Positions 1 to 9,021 of a stretch of DNA of 33,500 bases are shown here, one piece after another. The stretch lies in contig CAJNDS010002521.1 in the NCBI GenBank assembly GCA_905221605.1, positions 64,001 to 97,500 on the forward strand. The letters run 5' to 3'. The notes under the pieces were generated by a model, which was not told the DNA's origin, did not search any database, and saw nothing but the letters and a program-made list of their open reading frames with translations. Numbering within the stretch: the first letter of the stretch is position 1; every line of letters starts with the position of its first letter. The translations under genes were made by a program, and so were the position numbers. Source of the stretch: Symbiodinium natans. Lineage: Eukaryota > Sar > Dinophyceae > Suessiales > Symbiodiniaceae.

Positions 1-221
1 GTTTCGGGATATCAGGGCATGTTTATGTGGTCTTAGTGTGAGCTGTCTTCTGCTTGGCAAGCTCATACACATTGGCGGATCCTCTCTGCGCAAGTATCAT
101 ATTTCTTGATGCCGCTTGCAAATCACGAAGGTCCAGCGCATGAGCCTGAATCAACATCAGCAGACTCGGGATCCGAGCACAAACAAGCAGGTAGCCTACT
201 GCAGCACGTAGAGATCGTGAT

Positions 222-913
222 ATGCTCCAATCATCGACGAGCTCTGACTGCGTGTGTCGTCCTCGTAGAAACTTCCTTGCCATGGCTCTTCTCCCGGAGG
301 TGGGATCCGCGGCATGTTGCGAGTATCCGACTTCGAAGCTTGTGGCGCCATGTCCTTCTGCCCAGGCATTTACCCTGGGTACGGCACCACCTGTGCTGTC
401 TGTTGCGAGGTCCGCTCGGATGGACGTGACCTGCGACATGCCCAGGGTTTTTTTTACCAAACTTATGAAATGTTATTTCATTTATAACATAGCTATATAT
501 ACATATATATGTAATAGTATAAGTATATATATATATATGTGTACAAATGCATGCTTTATATGCATCAGTACGTATTGTATATGTGTTGTTATCATAGTAG
601 AAATACCTTGCTTTTTCCTGCAGGGTCGCCCCAAAGCCTGGCCGGGTATCGCGCGAAGCTCCGGAGCGAGGCGAAGATTCCGGGGTTTGTTTGCCTCTGA
701 TATTAAGGTTTAGGGTTTAGGTTTTAGGGTTTAGGGTTTGGGGTTTAGGGTTTAGGGTTTAGGGTCCTCATCTAAGCCCTAGAACCCCAAAAATGGTTTT
801 GGAGTTTAGGGTTCAGGGTTTAGGGTCCAGGGACCTTCTTGGGGTCCTAAGCATAAGGGAATCCTACTATTTGGGGGATCATATTAGGGGTCCCTTATTT
901 TCGTACCCCATAC

Positions 914-1011
<98 letters not shown>

Positions 1012-2182
1012 GTCGTCTTCGTGGTAGCAAATACACGAAACACATCATAAACAACAGCAATAAACAGTGATGCATAATAACATCAAGAATGATTGGTCGT
1101 GAGAGCGGCCGCCTTCAGGCAAAGACATTCAGACAGCTTGCTATTTACATATACATGTTCCTGAACTTCCTAAACAACCTAAAGCAACCGAGTTACTGAG
1201 GCCTTGAAGGCCTAAGTTGATGTCTGGACCAGGTGGTCCGTCGAGGCTTGCTGCAGCTGCCACTGTTTTAGTGGCAAGTGTTGCGGCAAAGAGGCGGGGC
1301 CATCTTGAGGGTTTAGGGTTTAGGGTTTAGGGTTTAGGGTTTAGGGTTTAGGGTTTAGGGTTTAGGGTTTAGGGTTTAGGGTTTAGGGTTTGGGGTGTTA
1401 AGGTTGCTAGGTTATTCGGGGCATGTTGTGGTATTCGGGGTGAATGCCACAGATAGGGGGCGAGGGACGTACAAGCTGGACAGCAGAGCTTGGAACAGTC
1501 GAATGCGGTCATGTAGAGGATGTTGGAGATCACGAGCCCTGGAAAGGCCTATATCCCCCTTGGGAATTGTTTTTTAGTTTTGTTTATATAAATCCCAAGA
1601 GGATATTAAGCATATTATTTTTATTAAGGTTCTAAGGGGAGTATAGAGGCTGTTTATGTGGCTTGGATCCGAAAACACCAGAAGTTTTGAACTATGTCAG
1701 GGTACGTCTCAGCTTTGGGGCATTCTTACGAGCAGACGCTTAGTAACTGTCTGATGATGCCATGGGCAGGCGGACACCGGACACACGGATGACAGCAACA
1801 GGAATGAGGGCGAGGGCCCAGTCCTGAGTCCTGAGAGTTAATGGTGACCTTACAACTGCGAATATGGTCCATCGGTTTTCCTTCATGCCGTCTTTGCCCG
1901 GTTTGCCCCAACATCAAGATCGCATTGTTCGGCAGGGTTGAGCATTGAGGGTTGCCAGCGCGGAGGTTTCAAAAGGAGGCGACAAGCCACCCACCATCCC
2001 TTACCAACAACTGCGAAGGCTTTGCAGACAGCTCCTGTAATGATTGTGCTGCTTGCCATCGGCCTGCCCAAGGCAGACAAAGGTCTAAAACATGCGAACA
2101 TGCAACCCGTGCTTCTCATTCTGCGATCGTGGGGAAGTTGATGTTACATTTGCTGCTCAAAGCTCCAGGCTTTGCCAATTAA
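222..2182 (+). CDS. Hypothetical six-exon gene, about 274 aa, complete model
   Basis: Proposed exons are 222-446, 624-707, 1217-1310, 1411-1546, 1649-1701 and 1950-2182. Their lengths sum to 825 nt, exactly 275 codons from ATG to TAA, with matching phase at all five junctions. The acceptor before 624 has a strong pyrimidine tract (CTTTTTCCTGCAG). Intron 2 begins at a telomeric array (AAG|GTTTAG) and also holds a family A MITE and a TAG microsatellite. Intron 3 is almost only telomeric repeat. Intron 4 is a family H MITE read as a GC-AG intron. Exon 3 encodes an Ala/Val-rich hydrophobic run (ATVLVASVAA) followed by KRR, which could be a membrane or targeting segment. The last exon is Cys-rich (CNDCAACH). 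An alternative end at TGA 1752 exists if the last intron is not used. A minus-strand frame at 23-460 is also open. No family is recognised. Confidence 0.42.
706..775 (+). repeat. Interstitial telomeric array, TTTAGGG
   Basis: About nine units with small variants; it begins exactly at the proposed donor AAG|GTTTAG. Confidence 0.9.
829..910 (-). mobile_element. Family A MITE (left end lost)
   Basis: The core matches the family A consensus in reverse (GGTACCNTTNTTGGGGTCCT, then AAGGGAATCCTAC, then GGGGG). The left end is replaced by telomeric repeat; the right end is TTTTCGTACCCCA. Confidence 0.6.
914..1012 (+). repeat. TAG microsatellite
   Basis: About 33 perfect TAG units. Confidence 0.97.
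1309..1397 (+). repeat. Interstitial telomeric array, TTTAGGG
   Basis: About twelve near-perfect units filling most of the 100-bp intron 3 of the first gene model. Confidence 0.92.
1549..1646 (+). mobile_element. Family H MITE with AGGC duplication
   Basis: CTATATCCCCCTT and AAGGGGAGTATAG are inverted repeats. AGGC lies at 1545-1548 and 1647-1650. In the gene model it is a GC-AG intron cut at AG|GC in both duplication copies. Confidence 0.68.
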
Positions 2183-2211
2183 CATGTCCAAGCCTTTCAT
2201 CCCCCCTTCCA

Positions 2212-2328
2212 ATCCCCTAAACCCAAACCCTATGCCCCCCTCTCCCCACCCCGACAGGGTTAGCCTTAATGAACCCTCAACCCTCAACCCTAAGCCCTAA
2301 GCCCTAAGCCCTAAGCCCTAAACCCATG
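2212..2328 (-). repeat. Degenerate telomeric array, CCCTAAA
   Basis: CCCTCAA, CCCTAAG and CCCTAAA units with C-rich spacers. Confidence 0.75.
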
Positions 2329-2334
2329 CCCCAG

Positions 2335-2805
2335 GCCGAGGGGCAGACGAACAGCCATGGAGCGGCCGTGGCGACGGCAGGGCGGCTTAAGCGTTCGTGT
2401 GGGAAAGAGGTCTTTGAGCAGAGTCTTTACGTCCAGAACTTGGGGGTTCCTGAGAGCCCAAGATGTAGGTTTTACTTGCATTTTGTACAAATTTGCAACA
2501 CTTAGCCAACTGACAGGACGAGCTGTGGCAACGCTTTGCTGATTGGGTTGCGGCAAGAGGTGGGGACATGGTCTGCAACTCAGGCTAGGACTACTTGTGT
2601 TCTAATCATGGCGGCACCACCATGATCCTAGCTTGCTTGAGCCACATTCGGATCTGGATGTGGGTGCAAGCATAAGGCTCGGACAGGTCGAAAGTCACAG
2701 TTTGACATGAAGTCAATCCAGATCTGTCTTGCGCAGTCGCACCGGCACAAAGGCGAATGTGGAGATAGCGGACATCGATGGAATGCATGGCTCTTGGCAC
2801 TCTGA
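2335..2805 (+). CDS. Hypothetical four-exon coding segment, 5' end not found
   Basis: Proposed exons are 2335-2445, 2517-2559, 2632-2663 and 2701-2805, summing to 291 nt (97 codons) and ending in TGA at 2803. The first acceptor (GCCCCAG|GCC) lies just downstream of a CCCTAA-type array, so the intron before it contains telomeric repeats. Readable segments include FEQSLYVQNLG, DELWQRFADWVAA and FDMKSIQICLAQSH. The last intron would be only 37 bp, which is suspiciously short. The segment could be a separate gene, or could continue the preceding gene through a donor near 2130 that avoids its TAA. No function is recognised. Confidence 0.33.
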
Positions 2806-2959
2806 AGCCGCTTCGTAAGACATTACCTCCACCTCCACGTAAAGAACCTTCGAGCTGACTTTAGCCAGCAGTGGACGAGTCGAAAGACTTCTCACAGCCA
2901 CCCACCATTCGCTTGCCCAAAACCACGATGCCAGTTATTAGAAAAAACAGTGCCTACAT

Positions 2960-3062
2960 GGTGGTTCCCGACATTAGGGGTACCTTCTTGGGGTCCTTGT
3001 TATAAGGGAATCCTACAATTTCGGGGGCGATTATAGGGTTCCCGTATTGTCGTCAACCCCCA
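2960..3062 (-). mobile_element. Family A MITE
   Basis: Full-length reverse-oriented copy. Ends GTGGTTCCCGACATTAG and GTCGTCAACCCCCAC are imperfect inverted repeats; the core GGGGTCCTTGTTATAAGGG is conserved. Confidence 0.65.
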
Positions 3063-3067
3063 CATAC

Positions 3068-3311
3068 CTTGTCAGGCGTGGCTTGATCGCTGCGCGAGAC
3101 ATTGAGGAGGATGAGTCCATCGCCGGGTGCCAAGACATTGGTTTGGACTGAAAGCTGCTGATCGCCGATGCCATCTTTCGAGCCTGCAGCAGCTTCAGGT
3201 GGAGATACCTCTCACCGCCTCCATAGATATCTCAGAGCCAGGGACCACCTGCGAATGCATTCCAGAGTGAGAGAGAGAGGGTGGGAAAGAGATGAAGGGA
3301 GAACAAAATAA
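3068..3311 (+). CDS. Overlapping exon-like segments of uncertain frame
   Basis: One frame at 3068-3151 gives an acidic peptide containing ARDIEEDESIAG and then stops. A second frame starts at ATG 3168 and runs 47 codons to TAA 3309 through an Arg-rich stretch (HRYLRARDHLRMHSR). Both begin just downstream of a family A MITE. CTTCAG|GTGGAG near 3190 is a possible donor. I cannot choose between the frames, and the region may be decayed coding DNA. Confidence 0.2.
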
Positions 3312-3469
3312 CAGAGAGGGTTTGGACCCTAAACCCTAAACCTTAGAGCATGAGCCCGAGGAACTGAAGGATTGACACGTTTGGGTTTAGGGGCTGCGGA
3401 GGTCTTTGCACTTAACCTGCCTAATTGCACAGGACACGGGGCGCGCCGGTGCGCCCGGGGACGACCCCA

Positions 3470-3650
3470 GAAGAAGAAGAAGAAGAAGAAGAAGAAGAAG
3501 AAGCGGCAGCAGAAGCGGAAGCACAAGAACAAGAAGACGAGGAGAGGTACTTCGGAGGCATGGCGAGCCGGAAGGATTAAGGGAAAGGAAAAGGGCAAGG
3601 GAAAAGGAGAAGGAAAAGGGCAAAGGAAAAGGGAAAGTGAAAGAGGGAGA
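3470..3650 (+). repeat. GAA microsatellite and purine-rich tract
   Basis: GAA units at 3470-3502 followed by AAGGGAAAAGG-type purine sequence to 3650. The open frames over it (poly-Lys, poly-Arg, poly-Leu) are low-complexity. Confidence 0.9.
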
Positions 3651-3821
3651 GCGTTGGGCTGGGCGGCTGAAATTAGACATGCGCACGCAGCTCAATGTTG
3701 TAGCCACTGTGTTTGACTTCCTGCCACAACGCTTGATGCGAATAACCAGAGTACATGTCGGCCCTTCGGCACGTGCAGAGAATTTGCAGATTGAGTTGTG
3801 CTTTGCGTAGAAGAAATACAT

Positions 3822-3855
3822 CAACCCTAAACCCTAAAACCCTAAACCCTAAACC
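3822..3855 (-). repeat. Short telomeric array, CCCTAAA
   Basis: Five units, one with an extra A. A shorter CCCTAAA patch lies at 3327-3345. Confidence 0.85.
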
Positions 3856-3869
3856 ATTGTTCCTCGCAG

Positions 3870-4120
3870 GAACGATAAAGATCCAAGCGCTCCAGCCCTG
3901 AACCTTCTAAAGCTGCGGGCTCAGATGCTCCCGGAATTTCACTCGGGAAGTTGGCCCTTCCACCACCATCGTCTTAAGAACCCCCCAATACATAAAGGTA
4001 ATAACCCCTATATTGCCCTTGTAAGGAAGAAGTAGGAATAATATTTGTTTCTAACTTTGGGGGGTTCTTAAGCAAGTAGTAGCCATACAGAAGCTAGGAC
4101 CAGCTAAGGTTCCTGGATGA
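3870..4120 (+). CDS. Exon split by a family E (TTAA) MITE
   Basis: After a telomeric array and the acceptor CTCGCAG|G, an open frame runs from 3870 to CTT AAG at 3973 (peptide pieces KDPSAPALNLLK and QMLPEFHSGS). The element 3975-4070 then intervenes. Removing it with one TTAA copy continues the same frame from 4073 (KQVVAIQKLGPAK) to TGA 4118. Left in place, the element shifts the frame. A canonical GT-AG alternative also keeps frame: donor at CATC|GTCTTAAG, acceptor at GTAGTAG|CC. No homology is recognised. Confidence 0.33.
3973..4072 (+). mobile_element. Family E MITE bounded by TTAA (piggyBac-like)
   Basis: CTTAAGAACCCCCC and GGGGGGTTCTTAAG are perfect 14-bp inverted repeats that include TTAA, the target sequence duplicated by piggyBac-type elements. 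The interior is AAGGNAATA/TATTGCCCTT-like. Confidence 0.7.
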
Positions 4121-4435
4121 CGCAGCCAGAGGCCCAGATTCGGGTGCACTGTGCCGTGCCGCGCCAACAAGAGCTTGTCATTACAAGTATCCAGATAGCC
4201 TGCGATTCGCCCGCCGCGGATTTCGTTTCCTGAGGATTTGCAGCCGTATATGGATCTTCTGCCAGGTGCAGTGCTGAATGTGTTGATGATGCGGTTCGAT
4301 CATGATGTTGCATGTTGCATCCTTGGCAGTCACCGAGCAAGCATTCGTGAACTCCCCCCCCCCCCCCCCAGTAAATGTCGTTAGCACACACTAGCAGAGG
4401 TTGCACGTAAATTCAGCCGGCGTGCTTTCATTTGA
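4098..4435 (+). CDS. Two possible exons of a hypothetical basic protein
   Basis: The acceptor GCTAG|GAC at 4097 opens a frame through 4268 with pieces RFLDDAARGPDSG and an Arg/aromatic run (RFARRGFRFLR). A donor CAG|GTGCAG could join it in phase 0 to 4385-4435 (HTLAEVARKFSRRAF, then TGA). The intron would contain a run of about 16 C residues at 4353. Without splicing the frame ends at TGA 4275. It overlaps the tail of the preceding model in another frame, so at most one of the two is right over 4098-4120. Confidence 0.28.
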
Positions 4436-4877
4436 TCGCCTCGGCATTGTAGCAACCCTGCAAACCCTGTGCGCAGCTAGTCGCCAGGCACCTCTGCCTT
4501 TGCATCCCTGTCCCGGAAAACGTTTGATCGCCCAAGGCGACATGGCTGTTAGCACCAAGGGGGTATCTAGTGGTTTGCGCATTAGAAGCAGTTGTGTGTT
4601 TCAACCATCCCGCACGCATGCCAAGACCCTTATCCCCACCCACCCACCAAGAAAGTATAAGAAATTTGTGAGAAGGCAACTGCAGATTAAACCCTAAAGG
4701 TTCCTTCTGGCTCCGCGATTTTTGTGTGCTGGGTTTCCAGGACGGACATCCCCGGACATCAGCAGGCTTGATGGCGTCAGCCGTGAGTTGCGACGCACTG
4801 TAGGGTGTGGGATAAACACAGCATGACACAGCACCACTTTCATTGCTGCACAAGCCGCAACGGAGCCTGTCAGTAGG

Positions 4878-5120
4878 TTGCACATCACAGGATTCTACCC
4901 TTGCGCGACGACCTCTGTGGCTCGAAAGTGCGAGGCACGTTCCGGAAGGTCCGACTTCGATCGCGCAATGTCAGAGGAGCCTCCCGCCACAGAGCAACAA
5001 AGCCGCAAGAGCTCGAAGACGTTCAGCAAAACGATCGAAGCGATCCAGCCAACTGACAGTCAAGACTGCGCCCTGCGGATTTCTCGCTCCATTAGCACAG
5101 TCATGCCGTCGGAAGCTTAG
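4878..5120 (+). CDS. Small hypothetical protein, 80 aa
   Basis: This ATG-to-TAG frame has a Ser/Thr/Lys/Glu-rich middle (SEEPPATEQQSRKSSK) and a hydrophilic C-terminus. Codon third positions are G/C rich, as expected of coding DNA here. No telomeric array or MITE interrupts 4860-5500, which is unusual in this window. A frame starting at 4843 is also open and very Arg-rich, but its composition is less convincing. No domain is recognised. It may be part of one locus with the ORF that follows about 85 bp downstream. Confidence 0.38.
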   Translation: MHITGFYPCATTSVARKCEARSGRSDFDRAMSEEPPATEQQSRKSSKTFSKTIEAIQPTDSQDCALRISRSISTVMPSEA

Positions 5121-5205
5121 TCATAGTTGAGTGCCATGTTACATTTTTAAGGGTACTTAAACCCAATAAGGAATATAAAATTCATTTTTAATTATTATCC
5201 CAACC

Positions 5206-5496
5206 ATGAACCAGGAAGGACGGCCGGGCTCGTCCAGATCCCGGTCGAGCTCTCCTGCATTCAGTGTGGATAGCGATTGCTGGTTCGGTTCAGCATCGCG
5301 GGCAAGAACTCCTAGCGCCTGCCCGTCGGAAGATGAAGAGGTGACTTACTCACACCACTTCCACTTCATGGTCAGTGCAACGAAATCTTCTTTGTTGCGA
5401 CGGCCAGAAGCTGCGCCTGACAAAGAGGACCAAGAGGCTCCGGCAAAGGCAGCTCCTAAGGGTGCAGCTGCCTCAGGAAACGTCGCCCAGAAGTAG
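5206..5496 (+). CDS. Small hypothetical Ser/Arg- and Ala/Lys-rich protein, 96 aa
   Basis: The frame starts at ATG 5206 in an AT-rich leader and ends at TAG. The N-terminal third is Ser/Arg-rich with SRS and SSP motifs (RPGSSRSRSSSP), resembling low-complexity RS or phosphorylated tails. An acidic patch EDEE follows, then an Ala/Pro/Lys C-terminus (APAKAAPKGAAA). The protein is probably disordered and possibly nuclear or RNA-related, but that rests on composition only. Strongly AT-rich DNA follows at 5570-5665. Confidence 0.42.
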   Translation: MNQEGRPGSSRSRSSSPAFSVDSDCWFGSASRARTPSACPSEDEEVTYSHHFHFMVSATKSSLLRRPEAAPDKEDQEAPAKAAPKGAAASGNVAQK

Positions 5497-5559
5497 CTCA
5501 GTTTTGAGGGGTGCGGGGTGCAGGAGCAGCATTTAAACAACCGCTTTCATGTGCTCAGG

Positions 5560-5676
5560 AGGCAACAAATCTGAACGACAATTATTTAATGATTATAACT
5601 ATAGTTTTTTAATGACTATAGTTATTTCATGATCATAATTATACTAATTTTCTTAATATTAAGTCATCTTGAACAG
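5560..5676. other. AT-rich intergenic or intronic stretch
   Basis: It contains imperfect inverted repeats around ATAATTAT, TATAGTT and ATTATAC and could form hairpins. No gene is seen. Confidence 0.5.
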
Positions 5677-5966
5677 GGCGCAAGCTCGCACCTGCATTCT
5701 ACGCCTCATCCCCGCGACCATCCTTCCGCAGTTGCAGCTAGCCTTCTGCTTTCCACTATATCCCCCCTAGGGTTTAGGGTTTAGGGTTTAGGGTTTGGGG
5801 TTTAGGGTTTAGGGTTTAGGGTTTAGGGTTTAGGGTTTAGGGCTACATAAAACCCAAGAGGATATGAAGAAGAATATGTCTATTCAGGTTCTAAGGGGGA
5901 GTATAGTCCATGGCGCCGCCTCAAAGGCGGCCCACTTCGGTTTTCGGCTGGATGAGTCCGAGCTGA
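5677..5966 (+). CDS. Exon interrupted by a family H MITE that carries telomeric repeats
   Basis: The acceptor GAACAG|GGC opens a frame (HLHSTPHPRDHPSAVAAS) that runs to the element at 5756. Removing the element with one copy of its TCCA duplication continues the frame as MAPPQRRPTSVFGW and ends at TGA 5964. The element's right end TATAG could serve as an acceptor. No convincing donor lies at its left end, so this copy may disrupt the exon rather than act as an intron. Confidence 0.28.
5756..5906 (+). mobile_element. Family H MITE with telomeric interior and TCCA duplication
   Basis: The right half (CCCAAGAGGATATGAAG, GGTTCTAAGGGGGAGTATAG) matches the copy at 1549. About 75 bp of TTTAGGG repeat replaces the left interior. 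TCCA flanks both sides. Confidence 0.68.
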
Positions 5967-6027
5967 TGCGGTCTTGGCTCAGCTAGAGTAAACCCCAGAA
6001 AGTTGGATCATGGTTTAAGGCTGAAGG

Positions 6028-6710
6028 ATGATTAGAGCTGGGATTCCCTTTAGTAGCCCTTTTGGGGTATGGGGGGTACGGATGTTGCAACTTTTTGGAG
6101 TTTACTGTACGTACTTTGAGTCGTGGCAAGTAGTTTTGCAGTACGCTGCAGAAACTCATCAACGATCGAAGTGCCCACGAATATTTTCCGGTAGTTCCGA
6201 TCATGTGAACCGTGAATTAACATATTGCCTTGATCTTGCCTACTGTAGACGCCCTAGACCACAGAACCAAACTCCACGCTAAACCCCAAACCCTAAACAT
6301 CTGGAAGGAAGCCCCCAGAATGCAGGATCAAGTCCTCCGCAAATACATATCAATGTATGTGCAAGGCTTCACCTTAGTCCTGGCACCCGGGTACCAAGCA
6401 CCACGAGGGCCAGGTGTTTCCAACGTCCGACATGGAGCTTGAGTCTAAGTCAGCAAGCCCAGGTTGGAAAAGAAGCCATAGGCTGACCTGACTGAAGGTG
6501 TAGTGGGGTTCTGCGTAGCGCAACTATACGTATAGCCTTAGTTTGGGTACTTCTGACCCTACTTGTAGCTACCCTACCCCTGATCCTCCAAAGTGGTGCT
6601 GTGCCAATTTTAGTGCTCTTGGGCGACCTCACAGTCCATCCAGGATGCCAGACTTCTACTCGGAAGAAGAGCTGAAGATGCTGTGCTGGCCCCAGTTACC
6701 TCCCCACATG
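6028..6710 (+). other. Unresolved stretch with weak frames and a family C relic
   Basis: Several frames of 60-85 codons are open (for example 6028-6282 and 6543-6731), but none has convincing splice context. A short CCCTAAA patch lies near 6281-6298 and a decayed family C MITE near 6500-6592. I see no assignable gene. Confidence 0.3.
6500..6592 (+). mobile_element. Family C MITE, decayed
   Basis: Interior TTTGGGTACTTCTGACCC and right end TGATCCTCCAAA match family C; the left end is not recognisable. Confidence 0.4.
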
Positions 6711-6789
6711 GGTTTAGGGTTTAGGGCTTAGGGTTTAGGGTTTAGGGTTTAGGGTTTAGGGTTTAGGGTTTAGGGTTTAGGGTTTAGGG
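6711..6789 (+). repeat. Interstitial telomeric array, TTTAGGG
   Basis: Eleven units with one TTAGGGC variant. Confidence 0.92.
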
Positions 6790-7700
6790 TGCGCGTGTTC
6801 ACTTTCTGTCGCTGAACTTGCCATCTGAACACGGGTCATCCTTTGGCCCGCTGCACTAGGCTGGCAAAATCTGCCAACTTGTTGAAAGGCATTTTCTGTT
6901 GCATGATGCATGGGCGAGGTGTCAATCTGATTTTGTCCATGTCTGGCCTCTGTCAGGCAGTGTCCTGAAGTCATCCAGAAGACGAAGCGCAGACAGCGCG
7001 TTGGCTGCAAGCAGCAAGTATGGGTGACCAGATCTTGATTGGGTGCTGCTTCTGCGGATGCTGCAACTCCGGCGGCTGGTACTGCTGCGCCTGGTAGCAC
7101 GAAGCAGAGAAAAGTAGCAGAGGAAAGGGCCAAAACTTTAACGGGAACCTGAACAAGGGGGCGGTCTGGAACAAAAACCTCGCCGAAAAGACGCCTGAAC
7201 CCGCCACCAGGATTGGGTTCCTTGTTCAAAGGGAGTAGAGGGGCAAACGCAAACTGACACTGAATTTACTGCACACTTTCTTTCCATGCTCTTGTGTGTT
7301 GTTTTCTCTGTTTGTTTGTTGCGGTGGGTGGTGGGTTTTGGCGTTTACGGCTCCGGGAGTAGGGCCTTTTTTCGGGTTTAAGTCTTCTGTTTTTTGGATG
7401 TTTCGGCGTTGATGGATGTAAGGATTAAAGCATTCGGGGCTGCACCACTTTGCCGAACAGAAGTTGAAAAACAAGCGTCATGTATCAGCACACTCAAAAC
7501 GCTCAACAAGTCGCGCACATCTGCGCTGATGCTCTTCACAGCGCACCTTACGTAAGACACACATTACAGGAGAGAGTCACGACAGGTCCGATGATTTGTA
7601 TACGGAGAGCGGGGAGGGCGGTGCTCAAAAAGGGTAGTCTTTTTTATTGAGATGCGACTAAGCCACGTGGCAAATCCGGAGAATCTCATCATATCATAAT
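6790..7700. other. Region without a supported gene
   Basis: A minus-strand frame 6777-7229 is open for 150 codons, but the sequence has no clear splice or start context and its plus-strand frames are short. A T/G-rich patch lies at 7300-7345. No MITE or telomeric array is seen until 7703. Confidence 0.3.
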
Positions 7701-7702
7701 AT

Positions 7703-7770
7703 GGGGGGTTTCCGAAATGAGGGGGTACCTTGTTGGGGTCCTGACTATAAGGGGATACTCGGAAGTCTCC
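7703..7770 (-). mobile_element. Family A MITE, internally shortened
   Basis: Left end GGGGGGTTTCCGAAATGAG and right end ATACTCGGAAGTCTCC pair imperfectly; the middle part of the family is missing. Confidence 0.5.
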
Positions 7771-8062
7771 TGTTTTATCCCACCGACACATTCAAAACGC
7801 AGCCCCTCTGTTGAGGCCCGATCTTTCGAGGATCTCCTTCCCAAACGACTCAGCACTTGCAGTACGTTCAGTATTTTGAAGCTCCAGGGCAAAGGAGACT
7901 TTGCAAACGGGGCCCGGCCCGTGCCTTAAAGCGCGCACGTGAACACTTCCGACACTTTCGGATGCCAGCGCAGTAAGCACGTGTCTCACACAAAGTCGTA
8001 TGTCCAGCATGCATTGAGCTGCGACACTGGGTTTTATTTGGGCTCAATCTGGCTGTTGGAAC

Positions 8063-8127
8063 CTTAACCCTACATCCTAAACCCTAAATCCTAAACCTTA
8101 AACCCTATACCCTAAATCCTACACCCA
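8063..8127 (-). repeat. Degenerate telomeric array, CCCTAAA
   Basis: Mixed CCCTAAA, TCCTAAA and CCTTAAA units. A TTTAGGG patch at 8250-8285 faces it across a possible exon. Confidence 0.75.
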
Positions 8128-8146
8128 GTTCCCTTTCCACTCTGGG

Positions 8147-8248
8147 ATGGAACAAGATTACATGCTGCGTAGGAAAGATGCAGCCTCTCTCTCTGAATCA
8201 GGCAGCTGTGCGCAACGCGGGCGGCGGAGCAGCGGCACCCAGGAAACA
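8147..8248 (+). CDS. Possible first exon bounded by telomeric arrays
   Basis: An ATG opens 34 codons (MEQDYMLRRKDAASL, then a basic Gly/Arg/Ser stretch), and the frame reaches ACA|GTTTAG where a TTTAGGG array begins. A degenerate CCCTAAA array lies upstream (8063-8127). The exon is therefore flanked by telomeric repeats pointing outward, like a capped minichromosome. No function is recognised. Confidence 0.3.
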
Positions 8249-8390
8249 GTTTAGGGTTTTGGGTTTAGGGGTCAGGGATTAGGGAAAAAGTCGAGTAACG
8301 ACTTGGTGAACTGCTTGGTGCAGTTCGCCTCACCCCCGGCAGCGCCCAACCTCCCATGAGATTCCCTTGCAAGCATCTGCACAAGCACGG

Positions 8391-8506
8391 GTCCAGGGAC
8401 TAACGGAGGGACCCTTACAAGGGACCTGCGGGGTTATTTGGGGATAAGGTTAAGGGTCACTTCTAGGGGTCCCTCCTTATATCCTTTAATCAGGTCATCC
8501 CTGGAC
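8391..8506 (+). mobile_element. Family I inverted-repeat element (single copy)
   Basis: GTCCAGGGAC at the left pairs with TCCCTGGAC at the right, and inner GGAGGGACCC with GGGGTCCCTCC. Similar in size and layout to the MITEs. Confidence 0.5.
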
Positions 8507-8607
8507 GCAGAGGATGTCAAGTGGGCATTGTGCACTGTTGCCCAACGCAGGAGCCCTGGCACAGCGAAGATGGTTGTTCTGAATGCTTGGCATTGTTAGG
8601 ACGCTCC

Positions 8608-8770
8608 TACTTGGAGGCTCATTCGGTAGCTATAAGTAAGGTTATATTATAAGTAATTATAAGTAGGGTAACTCTACTTGTAAGCTTACTTTGGGTACTT
8701 ATATCCTTGCTTTCATAACCTTTAACTACCCACATATAACCCGACTTATAGCCACACCTGAACCTCCAAG
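8608..8770 (+). mobile_element. Family C MITE
   Basis: TACTTGGAGGCTCATTCGG at the left and CACCTGAACCTCCAAG at the right form inverted repeats. The interior is rich in TATAAGTA/TACTTATA. The right flank runs into telomeric repeat. Confidence 0.6.
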
Positions 8771-8777
8771 AAAAAAT

Positions 8778-9021
8778 CCCTAAACCCCAAACCCTAAACC
8801 CCAAACCCTAAAACCCCAAACCCCAAAGTCTTAGCCATAAACCCTCGGCTTGGCCCTTTTCATGCTCAGGTGCCTTCTCCGTCGTCTCTCCGATAGACGG
8901 CTTGCTGCGCTTACTTCTGCCACCGACTGAGCCTTTAGGCTTTGGGGTTTAGGGTTTAGGGTACATGTCCATTTGTATGTTTAAACCCTAAACCCTAAAC
9001 CCCAAACCCTAAACCCTAAAC
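8778..9021. repeat. Three telomeric blocks in alternating orientation
   Basis: CCCTAAA-type at 8778-8828, TTTAGGG at 8940-8962, then CCCTAAA at 8981-9021. The last two are inverted around a spacer of about 20 bp and could fold back. Confidence 0.85.

Noticed and set aside
23-460. Minus-strand open frame of 145 codons
   Set aside because: It is long and protein-like, but the plus-strand frame from ATG 222 joins in phase to five further exons, and most other strong frames are on the plus strand. It remains the main alternative.
884-1075. Poly-threonine open frame
   Set aside because: It is a translation of the TAG microsatellite.
3329-3824. Poly-Leu, poly-Arg and poly-Lys open frames
   Set aside because: All arise from the GAA/purine tract. 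Composition alone gives no reason to call a gene.
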